NCBI RefSeq assembly: GCF_016595245.1
Contig: NZ_JAENHM010000061.1
Span: forward strand, 14,500-67,463
Source of the DNA: Azospirillum endophyticum
GTDB lineage: Bacteria > Pseudomonadota > Alphaproteobacteria > Azospirillales > Azospirillaceae
Direction: 5' to 3'
Length of the DNA stretch: 52,964 bases
Shown here: positions 36,670 to 45,849 of the stretch, one piece after another
How positions within the stretch are numbered: position 1 is the stretch's first letter
Layout: each line of letters starts with the position of its first letter
The notes under the pieces: model-generated
Told to the model about the DNA's origin: nothing
The model's database searches: none
Seen by the model: the letters and a program-made list of their open reading frames with translations, nothing else
Translations under genes and position numbers: made by a program

Positions 36670-39600
36670 ACATCTCCGCCCCCTTCATCCTGCGGCCGGT
36701 CGCCACCGGCCTGCTGATGCTGGCGGTGGTGCTGCTGGGCCTGCTGGGCTACAGCACCCTGCCGATCTCCTCGCTGCCGACGGTCGATTTCCCGACGGTG
36801 CGCGTCACCACCCAGCTTCCGGGCGCCGCCCCCGACGTCATGGCCTCCTCGGTCACCGCGCCCTTGGAACGCCAGCTCGGCCAGATCGCCGGCATCTCCT
36901 CGATGGTGTCGACCAGCTCCTTCGGCCTGTCGGTCATCACCCTGCAATTCGACCTGACCCGCGACATCGACGCCGCCTCGCAGGACGTGCAGTCGGCGAT
37001 CAGCGCCGCGTCGGGCACCCTGCCCAAGGGGCTGCCGAACCCGCCGGTCTACGACAAGGTCAACCCGGCCGACACGCCGGTGATGGTGCTGGCGCTGAGT
37101 TCCGACAGCCTGCGGCTGGAGACCGTCAGCGACGCCGCCGACACGCTGCTGGCGCAGAAGCTGTCCCAGGTCGACGGCGTCGGCTATGTCGGGATCGAGG
37201 GCGGGTTGCGCCCCGCCGTCCGCGTGCAGGTCAACCCGGCCGCCGTCGCCGGTCTGGGGCTGACGCTGGAGGATGTGCGGACCACCATCACCCAGGCCAA
37301 TGTCAACGCCCCGAAGGGCAGCTTCGACGGCCCGCGCCAGTCCTGGTCGATCGGCGTCAACGACCAGATCGAGAATGCCGCCGCCTACCGCCCGATCATC
37401 GTCGCCTACAAGAACGGCGGCCCGGTGCGGCTGACCGACATCGGCACCGTGGTCGATTCGGTGGAGAACACCCGGCTGGCCGCCTGGCACGACGGCAGAC
37501 CGGCGGTGCTGCTGAACGTGCTGCGCCAGCCCGGCGCCAACATCATCGACACGGTGGACCGCATCCACAAGCTGCTGCCGTCGCTCCAGGCCAGCCTGCC
37601 GCCGCAGATCCACATGGCGGTGCTGACCGACCGGACGGAGACCATCCGCGCCTCGGTGGTGGACGTGCAGAAGACGCTGGTGCTGACCGCCGGGCTGGTG
37701 GTTCTGGTGATCTTCCTGTTCCTGCGCAAGGCGTGGGCGACGGTGATCCCGGCGGCGGCCCTGCCGCTGTCGCTGATCGGCACCTTCGGCATCATGGCGC
37801 TCTGCGGCTTCAGCCTGGACAATCTGTCGCTGATGGCGCTGACCATCGCGTCCGGCTTCGTCGTCGACGACGCCATCGTGATGATCGAGAACATCGTCCG
37901 CTACATCGAGGAGGGCGAGAAGCCGTTGCCGGCGGCGCTGAAGGGCGCCCGCCAGATCGGCTTCACCGTCGTGTCGCTGACCCTGTCGCTGATCGCGGTG
38001 TTCATCCCGCTGCTGTTCATGGGCGGCGTGGTCGGCCGGCTGTTCCGCGAATTCGCCATCACGCTGTCCATCGCCGTGCTGGTGTCGGCGGTGATCTCGC
38101 TGACGCTGACGCCGATGATGTGCGCCCGCCTGCTGAAACCGGAAACCGAGACCAAGCCCAACGGCCTGTTCCGCTGGACCGAGCGCGGCTTCGACGCGCT
38201 GCTGAACGGCTATGCCGCCTCGCTGCGCTTCGTGCTGCGCCACCAGCCGGCGACGCTGATGGTCACCATCGCGACGCTGGCCGCCACCCTCTACCTCTAC
38301 GACGTGGTGCCCAAGGGCTTCCTGCCGCAGCAGGACACCGGCGTCATCATCGGCGTCACCGACGCCGCCCCCTCGATCTCGGTCAAGGCGATGGCGGAGC
38401 GCCAGAGCGAGGTCGCCGACATCGTGCGGCGCGATCCCGACGTGGCCGGGGTGGCGAGCTTCGTCGGCACCGGCACGGTGAATGCCACCACCAACACCGG
38501 CAACCTGACCATCGCGCTGAAGCCGCGCGACCAGCGGAGTTCCTCGGCGGAGGAGATCATCGCCCGGCTGCGCGCCGCGACTTCCGACCTGAAGGGCGTG
38601 TCGCTGTTCATGCAGGCGGTGCAGGACGTGCAGATCGACAGCCGCGTCAGCCGCACCCAGTACCAGTACGTCCTTCAGGACGCCGACCCGCGCGAGCTGG
38701 AGAACTGGACACCGCGCCTGCTGGAAGCCTTGCGGGCAAGGCCGGAACTGACCGACGTGGCGACCGACCAGCAGCCGGACGGCTTGCAGGTCTATCTCAC
38801 CATCGACCGCGACGCCGCCAGCCGCCTGCATGTGCTGCCACAGGCCATCGACGACACGCTGTACGACGCCTTCGGCCAGCGTCAGGTCTCGACCATCTAC
38901 ACCCAGACCAACCAGTACCGCGTGATCCTGGAGGTCGAGCCGTCCTTCCAGATGGACCCGGCGTCCTTGTCCAAGATCTATGTGAAGGCCAGCGGCGGCA
39001 CCGTCGTTCCCTTGAACGCCATCGTGTCGGTGGAGCGCAGGACCGCGCCGCTGGTCATCACCCACCAGGGCCAGTTCCCCTCCGTCACCCTGTCCTTCAA
39101 CGTGGCGCACGGCGTTTCGCTGGGGGCGGCGGTGGCGGCGATCCAGCAGGCACGCGACAGCATCGGCATGCCCGACACCGCGACCGCCCGCTTCGCCGGC
39201 ACGGCCGCCGAGTTCCGCGCCTCGCTCGACACCCAGCCCTGGCTGATCCTGGCGGCGGTGGTCGCCGTCTACATCGTGCTGGGCGTGCTGTACGAGAGCA
39301 CGATCCACCCCATCACCATCCTGTCGACCCTGCCGTCCGCCGGCATCGGCGCCCTGCTGGCGCTGATGGCGACCGGCCACGACCTGTCGCTGATCGCGCT
39401 GGTCGGCATCGTGCTGCTGATCGGCATCGTCAAGAAGAACGCCATCATGATGATCGACTTCGCCCTGGAGGCGGAGCGCAACCAGGGCATGGCGCCGGAA
39501 CGCTCGATCTACGAGGCGTCGCTCCTGCGCTTCCGCCCGATCATGATGACGACCATGGCGGCGCTGCTCGGCGCCCTGCCGCTGGCGCTGGAGAACGGCA

Positions 39601-39809
39601 CCGGGTCGGAGCTGCGCAAGCCGATGGGCATTGCCATCGTCGGCGGGCTTCTGCTCAGCCAGGTGCTGACGCTCTACACCACGCCGGTGGTCTATCTCTA
39701 CATGGACCGTCTCGGCAAGCGGCTGGGCCGCTGGCTGCGGCCGTGGCGGCGGAAGGACGCGGCGGAACCGGGCAACGACGCCTCCGCCGGCCGGGCGGCG
39801 GCGGAGTAG
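36666..39809 (+). CDS. mdtB: RND efflux permease (MdtB type)
   Basis: This 1047-residue inner-membrane proton/drug antiporter has 12 helices and two large periplasmic loops. The proton-relay aspartates sit in FVVDDAIVMIEN in helix 4, and the essential lysine is in GIVKKNAIMMIDFALEAE in helix 10. Pairs of non-identical permeases like this one and the next form heterotrimers in the MdtBC system. The reading frame is open far upstream, but the ATG overlapping the adaptor stop and the NISAPFILRPVATGLLM start are characteristic. Substrates in other bacteria include bile salts, novobiocin and metal-related compounds; here they are unknown. Confidence 0.94.
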   Translation: MNISAPFILRPVATGLLMLAVVLLGLLGYSTLPISSLPTVDFPTVRVTTQLPGAAPDVMASSVTAPLERQLGQIAGISSMVSTSSFGLSVITLQFDLTRDIDAASQDVQSAISAASGTLPKGLPNPPVYDKVNPADTPVMVLALSSDSLRLETVSDAADTLLAQKLSQVDGVGYVGIEGGLRPAVRVQVNPAAVAGLGLTLEDVRTTITQANVNAPKGSFDGPRQSWSIGVNDQIENAAAYRPIIVAYKNGGPVRLTDIGTVVDSVENTRLAAWHDGRPAVLLNVLRQPGANIIDTVDRIHKLLPSLQASLPPQIHMAVLTDRTETIRASVVDVQKTLVLTAGLVVLVIFLFLRKAWATVIPAAALPLSLIGTFGIMALCGFSLDNLSLMALTIASGFVVDDAIVMIENIVRYIEEGEKPLPAALKGARQIGFTVVSLTLSLIAVFIPLLFMGGVVGRLFREFAITLSIAVLVSAVISLTLTPMMCARLLKPETETKPNGLFRWTERGFDALLNGYAASLRFVLRHQPATLMVTIATLAATLYLYDVVPKGFLPQQDTGVIIGVTDAAPSISVKAMAERQSEVADIVRRDPDVAGVASFVGTGTVNATTNTGNLTIALKPRDQRSSSAEEIIARLRAATSDLKGVSLFMQAVQDVQIDSRVSRTQYQYVLQDADPRELENWTPRLLEALRARPELTDVATDQQPDGLQVYLTIDRDAASRLHVLPQAIDDTLYDAFGQRQVSTIYTQTNQYRVILEVEPSFQMDPASLSKIYVKASGGTVVPLNAIVSVERRTAPLVITHQGQFPSVTLSFNVAHGVSLGAAVAAIQQARDSIGMPDTATARFAGTAAEFRASLDTQPWLILAAVVAVYIVLGVLYESTIHPITILSTLPSAGIGALLALMATGHDLSLIALVGIVLLIGIVKKNAIMMIDFALEAERNQGMAPERSIYEASLLRFRPIMMTTMAALLGALPLALENGTGSELRKPMGIAIVGGLLLSQVLTLYTTPVVYLYMDRLGKRLGRWLRPWRRKDAAEPGNDASAGRAAAE

Positions 39810-39815
39810 CCGGCC

Positions 39816-42800
39816 ATGCTCCCCCCAAATCTTCTCCCCTCCGCATCCTCGCTCTCCGCCCTGTTCATCCGGCGGCCGGTCGGCACGGCGCTGCTGATGG
39901 TCGGGCTGATGATCCTCGGTGCCGTGGCCTACCGCTTCCTGCCGGTGGCGCCGCTGCCGCAGGTCGAATTCCCCACCATCATCGTCACCGCCGCGCTGCC
40001 CGGCGCCAGCCCGGAAACCATGGCGGCCTCCGTCGCCACGCCGCTGGAACGCCGCCTCTCCCGCATCGCCGGCGTGTCGGAGATGACCTCCAACAGCAAG
40101 CTCGGCAGCACCACCGTCGTCGTCCAGTTCGACCTCAACCGCAATGTCGAGGCGGCGTCGCGCGACGTCCAGGCCGCCATCAACGCCGCCGGCGGCGACC
40201 TGCCGGCCGATTTGCCGAGCCCGCCTCGGATGCGGCGCATCAACCCGGCCGACGCGCCGGTGATGACGCTCGCCATGACCTCGACCACGCTGGCCCCGGC
40301 GGAGCTCTACAATCTTGCCGACAGCATCATCGGCCAGCGGCTGAGCCAGATCGAGGGGGTGGCCCAGGTCTCGATCAACGGGGCGGAGAAGACGGCGGTG
40401 CGGGTGCGGGTGAACGCCACCGCCGCGGCCAACATGGGCGTCAGCCTGGAAACGATCCGCAGCGTCATTTCCCAGGCCAACGCCAACGGCGCCAAGGGCA
40501 GCTTCGACGGCACGCATGAATCCTGGTCGATCGGCGCCAGCGACCAGCTGTTCGGGGCCGATGCCTACCGTAAGCTGATCGTGACCGAGAAGAACGGCGC
40601 CACCATTCGGCTGGGCGACGTCGCCGACGTGATCGAGGCGCCGGAGAACAGCCGCACCGCCGCCTGGCAGGACGGCCAGCGCGCGATCCTGATCAACATC
40701 CAGAAGCAGCCGGGCTCCAACGTGGTCGACACGGTCGACCTCATCCGGGCAGAGCTGCCGACGCTGCGCGGCTGGATGCCGCCGGGCGTCAGCCTGTCGG
40801 TGCGCACCGACCGCACGCCGACCATCCGCGCCTCCATCGACGACGTGCAGAAGACGCTGGCGGTCACGGTGGCGCTGGTGGTGATGGTGATGGCGCTGTT
40901 CCTGCGCCGGCTGTGGGCGACGGTGATCCCGGCCGCCTCGGTGCCGCTGTCGCTGGCCGGCACCTGCGGGGTGATGTGGATCGTCGGCTACAGCCTGGAC
41001 AATTTCTCGCTGATGGCGCTGACCATCTCGGTCGGCTTCGTGGTGGACGACGCCATCGTCGTCATCGAGAACATCGTCCGCCACATCGAGAAGGGCACCA
41101 AGCCCTTCGAGGCGGCGGTCAAGGGCGCCCGGCAGGTCGCCTTCACCGTGGTGTCGATCAGCCTGTCGCTGGTCGCCGTCTTCATCCCCATCCTGTTCAT
41201 GGGCGGCATCCAGGGCCGGCTGTTCCGCGAGTTCGCCGTGGTGCTGTCGGTCGCCATCGCCGTCTCGGCGGTGGTATCGCTGACCCTGACCCCGATGATG
41301 TGCGCCCATCTGCTGCAGCCGGAGGCGGAACGCGGTCCCCCCGGCCGCCTCGCCCGTGCGCTCGCCTGGATCGGCGACCGGCTGTTCGGCCTCTATGCCA
41401 GCGGGCTGGACTGGGTGCTGGCCCACCGCCGCACCATGCTGGTGGCGACCGCGGCGATCATCGGCGTCAGCGTCTGGCTCTACGGGCAGGTGCCCAAGGG
41501 CTTCGTGCCGCAGCAGGACACCGGCCTGCTGATCGGCTTCAGCGACCCACCGCCGGACATCTCCTTCCGCGCCATGGTGACGCGCCAGCAGGCCCTGCAG
41601 GACGCGGTGGCCGGCGACCCGGCGGTTGACAGCGTCGGCGGCACCATCGGCGGCGGCGGTCCGGGCGGCACCTATTCCGGCCAGATCTTCATCGGGCTGA
41701 AACCGAAGGCGGAACGCGACGACCTCGCCACCGTCACCCAGCGGCTGCGCCAGCGCGCCGGCCGGGTGCCGGGGGTACAGCTCTACCTGACGCCGGTGCA
41801 GGACATCCGCGTCGGCGGCTTCCAGGGCCGCAGCCAGTACCGCTACAGCCTGCAGGATTCCGACATCAATGCGCTGAACGAGTGGGCGCCCAAGCTGGTC
41901 GACAAGATGCGCACCCTGCCGGAGCTGGTCGACGTCGCCAACGACCGCCAGAACGGCGGCATCCAGGCCAACGTCATCGTCGACCGCGACGCCGCCACCC
42001 GCCTCGGCGTGTCGCTCAGCGCCCTGGAATCGACGCTCTACGACGCCTTCGGCCAGCGGCAGGTCTCGACCATGTATCTGGCGCAGAACCAGCACAAGGT
42101 TGTGCTGGAGGTCGAGCCGTCGGAAGCGCTCGGCCCCGACGACCTCAAGCGCATCTATGTGGCGGGCCGCGGCGGCATGGTGCCGCTATCGGCGGTGTCG
42201 CGCGTCGTCATCGGCAACCAGGCGGCCAGCATCCAGCACCAGAGCGGCTTCCCGGTCGCCAATTTGACCTTCGACCTCGCCCCCGGCGTCTCGCTGTCCC
42301 AGGCGACCGAGCTGATCCAGCGCGCGGCCGAGGACATCGGCATGCCGGCCAGCATCCGCGCCGGCTTCCAGGGCGACGCGCGCGCCTTCCAGCAATCCTC
42401 CTCCAGCCAGCCGCTGCTGATCCTGGCGGCGCTGATCACCATCTACATCGTGCTGGGCGTGCTGTACGAAAGCCTGATCCACCCGCTGACCATCCTGTCG
42501 ACCCTGCCCTCGGCCGGTCTGGGGGCGCTGATCGCGCTGATCCTGACCGGCTACGACCTGTCGATCGTGGCCTTGATCGGCATCATCCTGCTGATCGGCA
42601 TCGTCAAGAAGAACGCGATCATGATGATCGACTTCGCCCTGGAGGCGGAGCGGACGCGCGGCCTGTCGCCGCTGGAGGCGATCCGCGAGGCCGGTCTGGT
42701 CCGCTTCCGCCCGATCATGATGACGACGATGGCGGCGCTGCTCGGCGCCGTGCCCTTGGCCTTCGACTTTGGGACCGGCGGCGAGCTCCGCCGTCCGCTC

Positions 42801-42935
42801 GGCATCGCCATCATCGGCGGGCTGCTGGTCAGCCAGATGCTGACGCTCTACACCACGCCGGTGGTCTATCTGACCCTGGAACGGCTGGCCCTGCGGCGCA
42901 AGCGCCGCCACGCCATCGCCGCCCCGGCGGAATAG
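39816..42935 (+). CDS. mdtC: RND efflux permease (MdtC type)
   Basis: This 1039-residue second permease of the pair starts 6 nt after the first. It has the same relay residues (FVVDDAIVVIEN and GIVKKNAIMMIDFALEAE) and the GG-IQGRLFREFAVVLS loop. The overall length and the two periplasmic loops are intact. No outer-membrane factor follows, so TolC is presumably supplied from elsewhere. The start ATG is ambiguous by a few codons because the first 15 residues are poorly conserved. Confidence 0.94.
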   Translation: MLPPNLLPSASSLSALFIRRPVGTALLMVGLMILGAVAYRFLPVAPLPQVEFPTIIVTAALPGASPETMAASVATPLERRLSRIAGVSEMTSNSKLGSTTVVVQFDLNRNVEAASRDVQAAINAAGGDLPADLPSPPRMRRINPADAPVMTLAMTSTTLAPAELYNLADSIIGQRLSQIEGVAQVSINGAEKTAVRVRVNATAAANMGVSLETIRSVISQANANGAKGSFDGTHESWSIGASDQLFGADAYRKLIVTEKNGATIRLGDVADVIEAPENSRTAAWQDGQRAILINIQKQPGSNVVDTVDLIRAELPTLRGWMPPGVSLSVRTDRTPTIRASIDDVQKTLAVTVALVVMVMALFLRRLWATVIPAASVPLSLAGTCGVMWIVGYSLDNFSLMALTISVGFVVDDAIVVIENIVRHIEKGTKPFEAAVKGARQVAFTVVSISLSLVAVFIPILFMGGIQGRLFREFAVVLSVAIAVSAVVSLTLTPMMCAHLLQPEAERGPPGRLARALAWIGDRLFGLYASGLDWVLAHRRTMLVATAAIIGVSVWLYGQVPKGFVPQQDTGLLIGFSDPPPDISFRAMVTRQQALQDAVAGDPAVDSVGGTIGGGGPGGTYSGQIFIGLKPKAERDDLATVTQRLRQRAGRVPGVQLYLTPVQDIRVGGFQGRSQYRYSLQDSDINALNEWAPKLVDKMRTLPELVDVANDRQNGGIQANVIVDRDAATRLGVSLSALESTLYDAFGQRQVSTMYLAQNQHKVVLEVEPSEALGPDDLKRIYVAGRGGMVPLSAVSRVVIGNQAASIQHQSGFPVANLTFDLAPGVSLSQATELIQRAAEDIGMPASIRAGFQGDARAFQQSSSSQPLLILAALITIYIVLGVLYESLIHPLTILSTLPSAGLGALIALILTGYDLSIVALIGIILLIGIVKKNAIMMIDFALEAERTRGLSPLEAIREAGLVRFRPIMMTTMAALLGAVPLAFDFGTGGELRRPLGIAIIGGLLVSQMLTLYTTPVVYLTLERLALRRKRRHAIAAPAE

Positions 42936-42980
42936 GGGGCGGCGGATGGATGCTTTGATCCTCCTCCACCTGACAAGATC

Positions 42981-43170
42981 CCCTCTCCCCCCCGGGGAGA
43001 GGGTTAGGGTGAGGGGGTCGCGCGGCGGCCCTTTCCCGAAAATCCCGCAATGCATCCCCCTCACCCCGACCCTCTCCCCGCTTTCGGCGGACCAGAGGTC
43101 CGCCTGTCGCGTCAGCGCAAACTTCGTTTGCGCGAGAGCGGGGGGGAGAGGGAGGTGGCACCTCTCCTCC
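42981..43170. repeat. Cluster of hairpin repeats between the RND and sigma factor operons
   Basis: The non-coding stretch 42936-43212 is a nest of dyads. CCCTCTCCCC/GGGGAGAGGG (42981-43003) is a perfect 10-bp stem. The block 42994-43017 recurs inverted at 43056-43079 with 22 of 24 matches. GGCGGACC/GGTCCGCC (43086-43104) and GCGCAAAC/GTTTGCGC (43115-43133) are perfect 8-bp stems, and a GGGAGG-type dyad surrounds GAGGTGGCACCTC near 43150-43162. It resembles the REP-like mosaic elements found between operons in alphaproteobacteria. Confidence 0.75.
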
Positions 43171-43212
43171 CTCTTGGGCATAGTTCTCGCCCACGGCAGG
43201 AGCGGAGCCCCG

Positions 43213-43755
43213 GTGGCGGAGGATAGCGACGACGCGTTGATGGGCCGCGTGGCCGGCGGCGACGCCGCCGCCTTCGACCGGCTGGCCGCCCGCCACATGC
43301 GCCGCGCCGTGGCGCTGGCCCAGCGGATGACCGGCAACCCCTCCGACGCCGACGAGATCGCGCAGGAGGCCTTCCTGCGGGTCTGGCAGCATGCCGGCCG
43401 CTGGGACGGGGCGCGGGCCGCCTTCACCACCTGGCTCTACCGCGTCGTGGTGAACCTCGCCATCGACCGCGGTCGCCACCCCGGCTGGTCGCCGCTGGAA
43501 GATGCCGGGGATCCACCCGACGAGGCGCCCGACGCGCTGACCCGCATCGCCGAGCGCCAGACCGCCGAGCGGGTCAACCGGGCGCTGGCCGCCTTGCCCG
43601 ACCGCCAGCGCGCCGCCGTCGTGCTGTTCCACCAGGAAGGACTCAGCCTGCGCCAAGCCGCAGAGATCCTGACCATGAGCGAAAGCGCCTTCGCCTCGCT
43701 GCTGGCCCGCGCCCGGGCCGCGCTGAAGGCGACGCTCAGCCCCGATCCCGCGTGA
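43213..43755 (+). CDS. ECF-type RNA polymerase sigma factor
   Basis: This 180-residue extracytoplasmic-function sigma factor has region 2 at about residues 15-85, with the core-binding ADEIAQEAFLRVWQHAGRWD. Region 4 at 120-172 contains the helix-turn-helix LSLRQAAEILTMSESAFASLLARARAAL. The GTG start at 43213 has GGAG 6 nt upstream. A longer in-frame reading would run through the hairpin repeat cluster and is rejected. It is followed by genes for a membrane-bound partner and a periplasmic sensor, so it is probably released by a cell-envelope signal. Similar to the CnrH-like arrangement. Confidence 0.9.
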   Translation: MAEDSDDALMGRVAGGDAAAFDRLAARHMRRAVALAQRMTGNPSDADEIAQEAFLRVWQHAGRWDGARAAFTTWLYRVVVNLAIDRGRHPGWSPLEDAGDPPDEAPDALTRIAERQTAERVNRALAALPDRQRAAVVLFHQEGLSLRQAAEILTMSESAFASLLARARAALKATLSPDPA

Positions 43756-43766
43756 GGGAGGATGCC

Positions 43767-44210
43767 ATGACCGACGAAGACTTCCTCCGCCATCTGGACG
43801 ATTACGGCGCCTCTCCGGAGCGCTGGCCGCCTGACCTGCGCGCCGCGGCCGAGTCCGCGCTCGCCCGTTCCCCCGCTTTGCGCATCGCCCTGGAGGACGC
43901 GCAGTCCTTCGACGGGCTGCTGGCTAGTCCTATGCTGGTGGTGGAGGATGCCCGCGTCGACCGCCTGCTGTCGGCGGTCGGTACCGCCGCACGCGGCAAG
44001 CCGCAGGAGGGCGTGATCATGGTCCTGCTCGGCCGGATACCGCGGCAAAGGGTGGCCGGCTTCTGCGTCGCCCTGCTGGCGCTGGGCTGGCTGACCGGGG
44101 GCTGGGTCGCCGGCCATCTCGCCGGCCCCGCCGCCACCCCGCGGCAAGGCCAGGAACTGGCCCTGCTGAACGACGAGGTCGTCACCCTGTTCGACGGAGA
44201 GTCCCGATGA
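43767..44210 (+). CDS. Putative membrane anti-sigma factor
   Basis: This 147-residue protein has a cytoplasmic part of about 95 residues (TDEDFLRHLDDYGASPERWPPDLRA opening) and one membrane helix at about 96-118. The periplasmic tail is short. Position directly after an ECF sigma gene suggests an anti-sigma factor, although no zinc-binding H-X3-C-X2-C motif is present. GGGAGGA lies before the ATG at 43767; a GTG at 43752 overlapping the sigma stop is a weaker alternative. The stop overlaps the next start by 4 bp. Confidence 0.75.
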   Translation: MTDEDFLRHLDDYGASPERWPPDLRAAAESALARSPALRIALEDAQSFDGLLASPMLVVEDARVDRLLSAVGTAARGKPQEGVIMVLLGRIPRQRVAGFCVALLALGWLTGGWVAGHLAGPAATPRQGQELALLNDEVVTLFDGESR

Positions 44211-44719
44211 GCGGTGCCGCCGCCCCCCGTCGCCTGCAGCCATCCTTCCTGGCCAGCCTCCGGCAACGGATAAGCCTGCGCCGGCTGGCACTGGTGTCGC
44301 TGGCGCTGAACCTGTTCCTGGGTGCCATCCTGGGCGCCATGCTGGTCGGCAACACCGGCAAGCCCCCGCCCTACCGGCCGATGCCCGACCGCTTCGTCGA
44401 GCATGTGGCCGCCGACCTGTCCGACGCCGATGCCGCCCGGCTGCGCGCCGTCTTCGAGCCGCTGCGCCCGCGCTATGACGCCCTGAGCCAGGACTACCGC
44501 GAGGACGGACAGCGGGTCCGCAGCCTGCTCCAGGCCGAGCCCGTGGATTTCGACTCCCTGAACGCCGCCATCGCCACTGCCCGTGCCAAGCGCCGCCAGA
44601 TCGGCGAACTGACGGAGCAGACCGTGCTGTCCGTCCTGCCCGACCTCTCGCCCGACGGGCGGCTGCGGCTGGTCGGCGGCTGGGGGACCGGCGGACCGGC
44701 AGTTTCGCCTAAAAAATAG
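44207..44719 (+). CDS. Periplasmic heavy-metal sensor-like protein (CnrX/ZraP type)
   Basis: This 170-residue protein has an N-terminal signal anchor (residues 27-48) and a helical periplasmic domain with the family pattern RFVEHVAADLSDADAARLRAVFEPLRPRYDAL...REDGQRVRSLL. In CnrYXH systems such a protein senses metal and opposes or assists the anti-sigma factor. Here there are no cysteines and few histidines in the sensing domain, so metal binding is doubtful; envelope stress sensing is an alternative. It overlaps the previous gene by ATGA. Confidence 0.8.
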   Translation: MSGAAAPRRLQPSFLASLRQRISLRRLALVSLALNLFLGAILGAMLVGNTGKPPPYRPMPDRFVEHVAADLSDADAARLRAVFEPLRPRYDALSQDYREDGQRVRSLLQAEPVDFDSLNAAIATARAKRRQIGELTEQTVLSVLPDLSPDGRLRLVGGWGTGGPAVSPKK

Positions 44720-44976
44720 GCAAACCCACTCATCCACAGACCGGACAGGCCGGCCGGAAGGGTGCGGATGATTCTGTTCGGGAATTGCGCACACATCTAT
44801 CCACAGATTCTGTGGAGAAGAAAACCGGACGAAATTTTATCCACACAAATTCACAAGTTATCATCCCCAAGTTTTATTGCCCGTCCGCCCATGGATCCTT
44901 GTATCCACCGCCGATCCGGCATATCCAAATGACGAGGCCAGTTCATGTAGATTGGCAGGATCGGTGGGGGATCGTC
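44720..44976. promoter_or_regulatory. AT-rich intergenic region with DnaA-box-like cluster
   Basis: An exact DnaA box TTATCCACA lies at 44837-44845. One-mismatch copies occur at 44730-44738 (TCATCCACA), 44797-44805 (CTATCCACA) and, inverted, 44811-44819 (TTCTCCACA). The two middle ones form the palindrome CCACAGA-T-TCTGTGG at 44801-44815. The stretch 44835-44878 is AT-rich compared with its surroundings. It may be a DnaA-bound regulatory or origin-like site, or simply the leader of the next gene. Confidence 0.55.
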
Positions 44977-45231
44977 ATGATCGGAGATCCGTTTCATCCA
45001 AAGAAGGCGACGATCTCTTTGCGTGTTGACCGCAGAATCAAAGATGTCGCCAAGAATTACGCACGCCAGCGGCAAACGCCTTTGGCCGAGGTCATGCGCG
45101 ACCTCTTGGCCCGCTACGTCACCGAATGCGCGCGGGAGAACGCCCAGGCGAGCCCGGACCTGTTGAAGGACCGGCCGGCGCAATATGTGGATTTCGCAAA
45201 GCTGGAAGGCCTGATGGGCCGGCAGGACTAG
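44977..45231 (+). CDS. Small ribbon-helix-helix-like protein
   Basis: This 84-residue protein contains KKATISLRVDRRIKDVAKNYARQRQTPLAEVMRDLLARYV at residues 9-48. A beta strand plus two helices is typical of ribbon-helix-helix DNA-binding proteins and of antitoxins. The remaining C-terminus is polar and of unknown role. The ATG at 44977 has GGGGGAT 5 nt upstream; earlier in-frame ATGs have no ribosome site and would cover the DnaA-like boxes. No toxin gene is adjacent, so it may be an orphan antitoxin or a small regulator. Confidence 0.6.
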   Translation: MIGDPFHPKKATISLRVDRRIKDVAKNYARQRQTPLAEVMRDLLARYVTECARENAQASPDLLKDRPAQYVDFAKLEGLMGRQD

Positions 45232-45326
45232 GCCCGCCCCTCTTGCGCGGATCTTGAGTGGGCGGGTCCGCCCCCATACATCGACGGTGGAACCGCTGCC
45301 AGGGGCCAAGGGAAAGGATCCTCGCC

Positions 45327-45815
45327 ATGCCGCCCGCCGCCAACTCATCCACAGCCGGTCAGTCGTCCACAAGCACCGACAGCCTGCACATCGCCTGTCC
45401 GCACTGCGACACCCTGAACCGCGTGCCGCCGGCCCGGCTCGGCGGCGGCAAATGCGGCCGCTGCGGCAAGGCGCTGTTCGAAGGCAAGCCGGTGGCGCTC
45501 GACGCCCGCCGCTTCGCCGCCCATGCCGAGCATGGCGACCTGCCGCTGCTGATCGACTTCTGGGCCGACTGGTGCGGCCCCTGCCGCATGATGGCCCCCG
45601 TCTTCGCCCAGGCCGCGGCCCAGCTCGAACCCCAGGTCCGCCTCGCCAAGATCGACACCGAGGCCTCGCCCGACCTCGCCGGCCGCTTCGGCATCCGCAG
45701 CATCCCGTCGCTGGTCCTGGTCCGTCACGGCCGCGAGATCGCCCGCACCGCCGGTGCCATGCCGCTGCCGGCGCTGGTCGCGTGGGTCCGCCAGACGCTG
45801 CAGACGGTCGGTTGA
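45327..45815 (+). CDS. trxC: Thioredoxin 2
   Basis: This 162-residue cytoplasmic thioredoxin has an N-terminal zinc ribbon formed by Cys24, Cys27, Cys43 and Cys46 (CPHC and CGRC). The redox site WCGPC is at 82-86, and the cis-proline loop follows as RSIPSLVLVRHG. This combination defines TrxC, which reduces disulfides under oxidative stress. AAAGGA lies 8 nt before the ATG at 45327; in-frame sequence further upstream has no counterpart in the family. The first 20 residues are Ser/Thr-rich and probably flexible. Confidence 0.93.
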   Translation: MPPAANSSTAGQSSTSTDSLHIACPHCDTLNRVPPARLGGGKCGRCGKALFEGKPVALDARRFAAHAEHGDLPLLIDFWADWCGPCRMMAPVFAQAAAQLEPQVRLAKIDTEASPDLAGRFGIRSIPSLVLVRHGREIARTAGAMPLPALVAWVRQTLQTVG

Positions 45816-45849
45816 CCGCGTAAACGACGAGGGACGCGGGCGCCGCCCC

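Noticed and set aside
36306..42095. A 1929-codon minus-strand open frame across the RND efflux genes
   Set aside because: It is the antisense of mdtA, mdtB and mdtC with strongly biased, repetitive composition. The plus-strand proteins are complete and well conserved.
42981..43170. CRISPR array
   Set aside because: The repeats are palindromic and of different sequence, with no regular spacers and no cas genes in the window.
42946..43212. N-terminal extension of the ECF sigma factor
   Set aside because: It would translate the hairpin repeat cluster. The GTG at 43213 has a ribosome site and gives the normal family length.
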